DNA from: Bacteroidota bacterium
GTDB taxonomy: Bacteria; Bacteroidota; Bacteroidia; B-17B0; Aurantibacillaceae
Assembly: GCA_016708845.1 (NCBI GenBank)
Contig: JADJFB010000039.1
Span: forward strand, 1-13,314
DNA: 13,314 bases
Reading direction: 5' to 3'
Part shown: positions 7,561-13,314 of the stretch, piece after piece
Layout of the letters: every line of letters begins with the position of its first letter
Numbering within the stretch: position 1 is the stretch's first letter
Made by a program: the position numbers and the translations under genes
The notes under the pieces: model-generated
What the model was told of the DNA's origin: nothing
The model's database searches: none
What the model saw: the letters and a program-made list of their open reading frames with translations, nothing else

Positions 7561-8225
7561 ATGAACACTAAAGGTAATTATTATTGGACATTATTAATTA
7601 TTCCTGTCATTTTTATTGGCTGGTATTTTTTTAATAAAAGTGAACAAAAACCACTGCGTACCCTACCCTATTTCGGCCAAAAAAACAGTATGAAAGATGG
7701 CGACACTTCATATCATACAGTGAAACCTTTTTTATTTATTAATCAGTATGGTGAAAACGTAACTGAAGAAACGGTGAAAGGAAAAATTTATGTTACCGAT
7801 TTTTTCTTTACTACTTGTCAATCTATTTGCCCTATTATGAGTACTGAATTGGAAAGAGTTTATAAGCAATTTGCTAACCGAAAAGATGTTTTGATTTTAT
7901 CTCACACGGTTTCACCCGAAGAAGATTCAGTGCATGTAATGATGGATTACGCTAAACTACATGGTGTAAAAGATAAACGTTGGTTATTTTTAACGGGCGA
8001 TAAAAAACATTTATACGACATGGCTCGCACTAGTTATTTATTAAACATGGAAGAAGGCAATGGCGACGAAGATGATTTTATACATACTCAAAATTTTGCT
8101 TTAGTTGATAAAGAAAGTCATTTACGAGGCTTTATGATGGAACTGATAGTATAGAAGTTTCGCGATTAATAACAGATATGAACTTATTATTAGAAGAATA
8201 TGCTTATAAAGAAAAACATCCATAA
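7561..8225 (+). CDS. SCO1/SenC/PrrC copper chaperone, single-base frameshift near the end
   Basis: Membrane-anchored thioredoxin-fold protein that delivers copper to the CuA site of cytochrome c oxidase or acts as a thiol reductase. An N-terminal anchor (WTLLIIPVIFIGWYFF) is followed by the SCO domain. The copper ligands are Cys86 and Cys90 in TTCQSICP and His175 in DDFIHTQNF. The frame breaks in a T-run at 8131-8133; one added T continues RGF as YDGTDSIEVSRLITDMNLLLEEY and ends at 8225, giving about 221 residues, normal for the family. The start ATG fits the family and lies 2 bp from the truncated channel gene, so no upstream promoter is visible in the usual place. It overlaps the following thioredoxin-like gene by 26 bp, which indicates an operon. 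Confidence 0.9.
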
Positions 8226-8698
8226 AAAGTACTTATTTTTTGTGTGATGGCATTTACATCCGTAAGTGCTCAAAAACCTACTGTTTACAAAATTAACGAC
8301 TTATTAAATCGCATTAATAACAATAGCGACACAACCTATGTGGGTAAATTTTTGGGCCACCTGGAGCAAACCCTGTGTGGCAGAATTACCTGAGTTTGAA
8401 AAACTTCATATAGATTCAAAAGAAAAAAACACAAAAATAAAAGTACTTCTGGTCAGCATGGATTTTGTTGAAGAATTAGATAAAAAACTAAAAGACTTTT
8501 TAGCAAAAAATAAATATACCTGCGAAATAGTTTTGTTAGATGAAATTAATGGCAACGATTTCATCAATAAAATATCCGAAAAATGGAGCGGTGCCATTCC
8601 AGCAACTTTAATTACTAAAAAGGACAAAACACAGAATTACTTTCATGAAGGCAAAATGACTTTTTGATGGCCTTCAGGCAGCTATTCTTGCAAAGTAA
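8200..8698 (+). CDS. Exported TlpA/thioredoxin-like protein with WSKPC active site, three indels
   Basis: Thioredoxin-fold protein of about 165 residues with a signal peptide (MLIKKNIHKKYLFF...SVSAQ). Three corrections restore one frame: a missing T in the run at 8236-8241, an extra G at 8342-8345 and an extra T at 8661-8665, ending EGKMTFDGLQAAILAK. The active-site region reads NFWATWSKPCVAELP: Ser56 replaces the first, attacking Cys of CxxC, while Cys59 remains. The cis-Pro loop (GAIPATLI) is present. With one Cys it could not act as a standard disulfide reductase; it may be a binding or chaperone variant, or TGC may be misread as AGC. The overlap with the SCO gene suggests a shared role in cytochrome oxidase maturation, for example keeping SCO thiols reduced. 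The family is sure; the role is inferred. Confidence 0.82.
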
Positions 8699-8724
8699 TT
8701 TATAAGAGCAAAATCCAATTTGTT

Positions 8725-8747
8725 TGCCTTCACCAAAAGGCACTTTT
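8725..8747 (+). terminator. Rho-independent terminator of the SCO/thioredoxin operon
   Basis: TGCCTT (8725-8730) and AAGGCA (8737-8742) form a perfect 6-bp stem with a 6-nt loop, followed by CTTTT. It lies 26 nt after the thioredoxin-like stop codon. The T-run is short, so strength is uncertain. A second, AT-only hairpin (8757-8773) followed by six T (8780-8785) may back it up. Confidence 0.5.
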
Positions 8748-8823
8748 AAGCCTCAGAAATCTTAATAAGATTTACTTACTTTTTTGTTCAAATATCCATT
8801 TCAGATATTATCTTTACCCAACT

Positions 8824-9237
8824 ATGGCATTAACAGTAAAAACATCACAGCTACCAAACTCAGGTAAAGGTTTATTTACCACAACGGCAATTAAAAAAGG
8901 CACTAGAATAATCGAATATTTAGGAGAAATTATTGATTGGAAAGAATACGAAAAACGTGTTGAAAGAGATGAAGATGGCTACTTATTTTTCATTAACAAA
9001 AAGTATGTATCGACGCTTGGAATACCTACAACATAAAGCGCGTTACGCAAATGATGCGGCAGGTTTAGGCAGAGTAAAAGGTTTAAAAAACAATTGCGTT
9101 TACGAAACAGAAGGTAATCAATGCTGGATTGTAAGTACAAAAGATATTGCAGCAGGCGAAGAAATTTTTGTGAGTTATACAAAGAGTATTGGGATTGTAT
9201 TAGATATAATATTAGCATAGGACGAGGAAAAAAGTAG
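8824..9237 (+). CDS. SET-domain protein (lysine methyltransferase family), three indels
   Basis: Small stand-alone SET protein, about 138 residues, expected to transfer a methyl group from S-adenosylmethionine to a lysine of a protein. The first motif is visible at SGKGLFTTTAIKKGTRIIEYLGEII (about 13-37; given here as a region). The cofactor/pseudoknot motif is KNNCVYE (near 89-95), and the C-terminal motif is GEEIFVSYTKEYW. Three missing bases (near 9007-9010, 9026-9031 and 9184) must be restored to read it as one frame: KKYV-IDAWNTY, then HKARYANDAAGLGRVKGL, then the end at TAG 9235-9237. A weak promoter (TTG 8784-8786, TATCTTTA 8809-8816) lies just upstream and would give a very short leader. 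The stop codon is 1 nt from the ATG of the first sulfotransferase gene, so the two are probably cotranscribed. The target protein is unknown. Confidence 0.82.
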
Positions 9238-9238
9238 T

Positions 9239-10339
9239 ATGATTGATCTTAAAAACATCTCTCTCAATTTTATTTTATCTACAGTAGAACTGGTAGTACT
9301 TTTAAGTTCAATGCTAAACATGCACCCTGAAATATTATCTGTTTCAGAAGAACCCTTGCTTACAATTTATATCCAAAATACAAAAACATCACTAATTGGA
9401 CAGATGACACTATTGAACAGTTTTGTTATGACTTCTATTTGTTTAGCGAAGGAAAACTAGAACCTCAATTTGGAAAAAAGACGATATCGTAGCGCTTTTA
9501 AAAAACATCAATCTATTTTAACTGGAGAATATGCTATTAAATTAGCCTACTTTGCTTTTTTTTTCCAAATAAAGACAAATCGCAAGTCACAACTATTGTA
9601 GATAAAGAACTTAAATTTCATCATTTTTAAATGAAGTGGCTGATTTTTATCCAAACAGTAAATTCATAATACTTAGTCGCGACCCAAGAGACAATGTTTT
9701 AATTAAAATAAAACGTGCCATCAAAAAAAACAGGGTGCCCAGCACCATCTTTTTAGCAAAAACTTGGAATTACGAATACAGCAAGCTTATCCAAAAAACA
9801 AGCTCATTTGATAAAAATAGATGCTTGAAAGTAAAATATGAAGATTTAGTTGCAAAGCCAGATGAAGTTTTGAAAACAATAACTTCATTTTAAAACTTCC
9901 TTATAACGATGTTATGCTTAAGTATGACGAAAATATTAAAGAAGAAGTTAAAAGGAATGAAACTGCTATTGGCGACACGGTAAAGCAACATTTATCTTTA
10001 TTTCATGAAGGGTTAACTCAAAAAGTAAATACAAACAAAGTTGGCATTTGGAAAACCGAATTAACAGAAGGTCAAAACAATAAAATTTGGACCATTTGTA
10101 AAGATACCGCAACACAATTTGGCTATAGTAATGACGGATGCAAAACTATTTCTTATTTTAAAATAAGAATGCTAAAAGATTTACTCAAATTTTATTTTGA
10201 TAAAATCATTATTCCAAACATATACTATTCGTTACCATATGGTTTAAAATATTTTATAAAAAAAATGAAGTATGGTAAAAATTTAAAAAATGGCACTTGG
10301 GCAACTAAAGATTTTTACAAAACCACCTTGCCCAATTAA
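9239..10339 (+). CDS. Sulfotransferase-family protein 1, broken by many single-base indels
   Basis: Likely PAPS-dependent sulfotransferase of about 367 residues in the restored frame. The 5'-phosphosulfate loop reads STGRTGSTLLSSML after restoring bases near 9284-9303, and the 3'-phosphate region is FIILSRDPRDNVL. A conserved KVKYEDLVAKPDEVL block follows. Further breaks are in or near homopolymers at about 9353, 9472, 9503, 9555, 9628 and 9890; each is explained by a one-base change, and the protein continues smoothly. It closely resembles sulfotransferase 3 (11383-12428) along its whole length (NxHPxxxxxSEEP, YEDLV, SFLxxxYNDVMLK), so the two are paralogues. It ends in a hydrophobic, basic tail (LPYGLKYFIKKMKYGKNLK). 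Its ATG follows the SET stop by 1 nt. The acceptor substrate is unknown. It could be a true pseudogene, but the type of errors argues for low-quality sequence. Confidence 0.8.
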
Positions 10340-10346
10340 ATTATTT

Positions 10347-11350
10347 TCACTTGATTCTCAAAAGTTTCAACTTTAATGGCGCTTTGTAAATACTCAAGTT
10401 CTTATAATAATTAATTTTGGCCCGCCACAATCCTTTAAAATAAGCAAAAGAATCCGTTTTGTAATTTTTTATTTCAATATCGTAACCAAATTTATTGGCT
10501 ATTCCTGCAAATTCCAGAACAAATTTGAATTTCATTTTCAGATAGTTTTTCCTTCCAAACATCAAGTCTATCTGTGTTAATAGGTTTACTTAACTTTTCA
10601 TATTTCACAAAATCTTTTTTTTCAGTTTCCAAAGGATTTTCTATTACTTCCTTAAAACTTGTGTTTTTTACGTTTTCATGAAACTGAAAAATACTAGGAT
10701 GATATTCGAAATTAAAAAACTGTGCTAACTCTTTTATTTTCTGCTCAGGGTTAGTAACCAAGTCTTCGTATTTTAAAATAAAAAATCGATCCTTATTCCT
10801 TTCAATAACACTCCAGGCCGACTCATTGTATATTCTCCATCTTTGAGGATCTAGATAAATATTGGCTGGTCTCTTTAGCTTTTTCTTTTCGAGATAAATA
10901 ATTAACTCCAGGATCTCTTACCAAACAAATAAACTTAGCATTTGGAAGAGTATCAATTATTTCTTGAAGCATTAATGTATTTATTGGATTTTTATCAAAA
11001 TTATGAGAAATAATTTTATGACTATTGCTATAGGAAAAACAACTATAAAAAATACTATAAATAATTTGAAAATCAATTTTACGTGCTTTCAGAATCTTAT
11101 CTTTAAAAAGATTCATATCCCATGAAAAGCCAGTAACTTTTTTCTTCTTATCAAACGACTTAACGTAAACCTCAATCGCTAAAAAATCCGACTCGGAAAA
11201 ATTAGTTTTATCCTTCCAAGAGTGGTAAAAAAAATTAAAAAAATTAACCTCCGGAGTTGCTTGAATTGATGGATGAGAATTTATAGACATTAGCAGAGTT
11301 GTTCCAGACCTTCCAATACCAACTATAAAATTAAATCCAGATTCGTGCAT
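10347..11350 (-). CDS. Sulfotransferase-family protein 2, two single-base indels
   Basis: Likely PAPS-dependent sulfotransferase of about 334 residues, of a different subfamily from its two neighbours. The 5'-phosphosulfate loop is GIGRSGTTLLMSINSHPSI, close to the N-terminus. The 3'-phosphate region is FICLVRDPGVNYLSRKEK, and ILKYEDLVTNPEQKIKEL follows. Two corrections rejoin the frame: one missing base near 10872 (…KAK-RPANIYLDPQRWRIYNESAW) and one extra T near 10520 (ENEIQI-VLEFAGIANKFGYDIEI). I chose the ATG at 11350 because it starts just before the phosphate loop (MHESGFNFIVGIGRSG), it sits about 11 nt after a predicted transcription start, and the longer frame from 11419 would cross the divergent promoter and gene. 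It ends 7 bp from the convergent sulfotransferase 1, with a basic tail (PLKLKLLRIK). Confidence 0.82.
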
Positions 11351-11367
11351 TAATATACTTTTTTCAC

Positions 11368-11398
11368 TAAATTTATAGAATAATGATTGAAAAAACAA
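11368..11398 (-). promoter_or_regulatory. Promoter of sulfotransferase 2
   Basis: On the minus strand, TTG (11396-11398) is followed after 20 bp by TAAATTTA (11368-11375), which matches 7 of 8 positions of TAnnTTTG. The -7 box is self-complementary and lies in the 32-bp gap between divergent genes, but I see no matching TTG for the plus strand. The predicted leader is about 11 nt. Confidence 0.4.
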
Positions 11399-12428
11399 AT
11401 ATACTACAAGATTATCCAACTACTCATTTCTTGCTGTGTACTGAGCGAAACAGAAGCTCCTTACTGTCGTTAATGTTGAATTTACATTCCAATGTTATTT
11501 GTCCGTCAGAAGAACCATTTGCATTATTTTTTCATAATCATTATAAAAACAAAATTCAATGGACAGAAAAAAGAACTACTACAATTTATTGATGAATTTT
11601 GGTTAATAGCAGAAAAAATTTGGATTTATTTTTTACAAGTAAAATCAATTTATTCAATGAATTAAAGAAACACAAAAACAACTTAAACTATAAGTTACTG
11701 TGCACTATTATTTATTTGCAGTTTTTTGAGCCAAAAGCAAAAGATAATATCACAGTCATTTTAGATAAGCAAATAAAATATTTTTTCTATTTAAAAAAAC
11801 TTCTTGAATTATATCCCGAATCAAAATTCGTTATTTTGGTAAGAGACCCACGCGTTAATGCCATTCGAAAAAAAGCCGAAACTTAAATGCTGGACAAGTC
11901 CTTTATATTTAGCGGCTCTTTGGAAAATACTTATAAAAACATTGACTTCTTAAAATCGAAAAACAAAGAAGTTTTAATTGTTAAATACGAAGATTTAGTA
12001 TCTAATCCTGAATCAATTTTAAAGAGCATCTCTAGTTTTTTAGGAATTACCTACAATGATGTGATGCTTAAAACAGATGGAGTTTACGAAACATTTTTAA
12101 ATCATCAAAAAGATAAAGTAGATACTGAACATTTAGATTACTTAAAGGACTTTCAAAGCAGTTTATTTCAAAAAGTAAATAAAGAAAAATTAATTTACAA
12201 GAAAACGAAATGGATGTTGAATTAAACGATAAAATTGTAAAATTAACTAAGCCTCTATTAGAACAATTTAATTATCAAACCACGCAGCTTAGCCAAACCA
12301 AAGTAACATTTAACCTAAATGATTACTGGCAAATAACTAAGGCTTATTTTTATCGCCCTTTGCTGATTCAATTTTATTTAGCGATTCCCTTATCTATAAA
12401 ATTGATTATTAAAAAAATAAGAAAGTAA
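11383..12428 (+). CDS. Sulfotransferase-family protein 3, several single-base indels
   Basis: Likely PAPS-dependent sulfotransferase of about 348 residues, paralogous to sulfotransferase 1. The phosphosulfate loop region is LLCTERNRSSLLSLML, with Glu where Gly is usual, and the 3'-phosphate region is FVILVRDPRVNAIRKKAE. LIVKYEDLVSNPESILKSI and FLGITYNDVMLK follow. Breaks lie near 11567-11573 (extra A), 11611-11617 (missing A), 11884, 11912 and 12190, mostly in homopolymers; the joined frame reads WTEKELLQFIDEFWLIAEKNLDLFF across the first two (shown as a region of about 25 residues). It ends with a basic hydrophobic tail (LAIPLSIKLIIKKIRK) and its stop codon touches the stop codon of the convergent hydroxylase gene. 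The start ATG lies 32 bp from sulfotransferase 2. The acceptor is unknown, and the Gly to Glu change may weaken PAPS binding. Confidence 0.78.
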
Positions 12429-13175
12429 TTATTTTTTTAAATAATTGCGAATTGGAATTAACAACCTCATTACAAACGAAAGTGGATAAGAGATTGATAC
12501 AAAACAAACTGGGTTTACATTGTATAGTTTTGGAAAAATATTTCCTAAATTCTGCATATAAAAACTAGCTAAAACAACGCCACAAATTTTATTTTTTTTA
12601 GCCATATATTCTGGCTTTAAAATATCAAACAACATGATAATGCGTTGTTGATCTGTTTTATTCCATGCCTCATGATCATAAGCATCTGTAAATCCAATGA
12701 CTTTACCTTGCTGCCAATGCTTTATTTCACTATTCACTTTAATGGCACAAGTTTCATTTTCTTTAGGGATAATTAAACCTAAGTGACATCTAATAATCGC
12801 ATTGGTATCGCCGCAATGTGGCTTAATTGATGCTTGAGGCTCTAGCAAGTTAAATCCAACATTAATAACTCCATCTATGTTTGCTAAAAGTTTTATTGTT
12901 TCAGGGAAATGTTTTTGAATCTCGTACATCTCAACTCCCCAAACTCTGAGCGACCTAACTTTCCATGACTTTGGTTTTTCAACCATCGTTGTATTAAACT
13001 GAGGTTCGAAAACATATTGCTGCAAATACTTTTGCAACTCCGTTAAAACTATTTCATAATTTGCTTCAAGCTCATGAATAGCTTTTATCGAACTAACATT
13101 CGGATAGTTAGGCTCAATGCCTTTGTATGGTCTTTTGCGTAAAAGACTAACCAAAGTATGTGTAAATGCTGTCAA
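12429..13175 (-). CDS. Aspartyl/asparaginyl beta-hydroxylase-family dioxygenase (AspH/LpxO type)
   Basis: Fe(II)/2-oxoglutarate-dependent oxygenase of 248 residues, intact. The core has the family motifs: iron ligand His120 in IKPHCGDTNAIIRCHLGL with Arg129 and His131, and the second iron ligand His168 in DAYDHEAWNKTDQQR with Arg178 for 2-oxoglutarate. The family includes mammalian AspH and bacterial LpxO, which hydroxylates lipid A acyl chains, so the substrate could be a protein, a peptide or a lipid. Residues 190-248 are an extension beyond the usual core that ends in a hydrophobic, basic tail (LSFVMRLLIPIRNYLKK) like those of the neighbouring sulfotransferases. The start is a TTG (13173-13175), 1 nt after the stop of the upstream gene; no in-frame ATG precedes the conserved part. 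The stop codon abuts that of sulfotransferase 3 with no gap. Confidence 0.85.
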   Translation of the reverse strand: MTAFTHTLVSLLRKRPYKGIEPNYPNVSSIKAIHELEANYEIVLTELQKYLQQYVFEPQFNTTMVEKPKSWKVRSLRVWGVEMYEIQKHFPETIKLLANIDGVINVGFNLLEPQASIKPHCGDTNAIIRCHLGLIIPKENETCAIKVNSEIKHWQQGKVIGFTDAYDHEAWNKTDQQRIIMLFDILKPEYMAKKNKICGVVLASFYMQNLGNIFPKLYNVNPVCFVSISYPLSFVMRLLIPIRNYLKK

Positions 13176-13176
13176 A

Positions 13177-13314
13177 TTATTTTTTCAGTAAACTAAATAA
13201 TATATTTCTAACTCTAATAGCAATATAAGCAAAAGGAACCAAACATATATCCCGCCAATTTTTGAAGCCATAAAGGCGATTTATATAAGAACTTTAAACC
13301 TTCGGCACGCTTTT
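13177..13314 (-). CDS. 3' end of an unidentified gene, cotranscribed with the hydroxylase
   Basis: Only the last 45 or so codons are inside the window. They read KRAEGLKFLYKSPLW, then, after one extra base near 13268-13273 is removed, KNWRDICLVPFAYIAIRVRN and a short basic end (LFSLLKK), with TAA at 13177-13179. I cannot name the family from this piece. The hydrophobic stretch followed by basic residues resembles the C-terminal tails of the sulfotransferases and hydroxylase next to it, so it could be another enzyme of the cluster, such as a sulfo- or glycosyltransferase. Its stop is 1 nt from the hydroxylase TTG start, which implies translational coupling. Confidence 0.5.

Noticed and set aside
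8757..8785. AATCTT/AAGATT hairpin followed by T6 as the main terminator
   Set aside because: The stem has a single G-C pair and a 3-nt loop, so it is weak; the nearer hairpin at 8725-8742 is a better candidate. I mention it only as possible backup.
11351..11419. Longer N-terminus for sulfotransferase 2 starting at 11419
   Set aside because: It would overlap the divergent sulfotransferase 3 coding region and the predicted promoter, and adds residues before the phosphosulfate loop that the family does not need.
2600..12430. Programmed ribosomal frameshifting as an explanation of the broken frames
   Set aside because: The breaks are many, go in both directions, occur in unrelated genes and lack slippery heptamers with downstream structure; homopolymer sequencing error fits better.
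1..13314. CRISPR array, tRNA, rRNA, IS element or attachment site
   Set aside because: I saw no regularly spaced repeats, no cloverleaf or ribosomal RNA sequence, no transposase-like frame and no long terminal repeats.

Overview
The window looks like chromosomal DNA of a Bacteroidota bacterium. It is strongly AT-rich, it encodes a protein with a type IX secretion (T9SS) C-terminal sorting domain and a SusC/HmuR-style TonB-dependent receptor with an N-terminal carboxypeptidase-like domain, it lacks Shine-Dalgarno sequences before nearly every gene, and it has promoters of the Bacteroidota type (TTG about 20 bp before TAnnTTTG). Nothing suggests phage, plasmid, IS or CRISPR.

Left part (1-5389, all minus strand): a likely heme-uptake regulon. 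In transcription order it holds a NarL/LuxR-type response regulator, a HmuY-like T9SS-sorted surface protein, a DUF6607-type periplasmic protein and a TonB-dependent receptor with a heme-receptor FRAP/His/NxNL signature (its 3' end runs off the window). Two matching TACC-N8-GGTA dyads, with the geometry of a NarL 7-2-7 operator, sit upstream of the HmuY-like gene and upstream of the regulator itself. A 15-bp stem lies in the transcript between the DUF6607 gene and the receptor.

Middle part (5390-8700): a plus-strand DHA1-type MFS exporter preceded by a possible 7-codon leader peptide inside a hairpin; a minus-strand inward-rectifier (Kir-type) potassium channel that overlaps it tail to tail and has lost its N-terminus; and a plus-strand pair, SCO1/SenC copper chaperone and an exported thioredoxin-like protein with WSKPC in place of WCKPC, which overlap and are followed by a hairpin terminator. 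The channel is cut 2 bp from the SCO start codon, so 7559-7560 is a suspicious junction.

Right part (8824-13314): a SET-domain methyltransferase directly followed by a compact cluster of three sulfotransferase-family genes and an aspartyl/asparaginyl beta-hydroxylase-family dioxygenase, in alternating orientation with gaps of 0-32 bp, plus the 3' end of one more gene. The enzymes share short basic, hydrophobic C-terminal tails, which suggests work at a membrane, for example on a lipid-linked glycan or lipid. This pathway assignment is inference.

Data quality: single-base indels, mostly in homopolymers, break many genes. They are sparse before about 8.1 kb (two) and dense after it (roughly twenty), with AspH the only long gene free of them there. 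The protein families continue cleanly across each break, so I annotate full gene spans and treat most breaks as probable sequencing errors, not decay.
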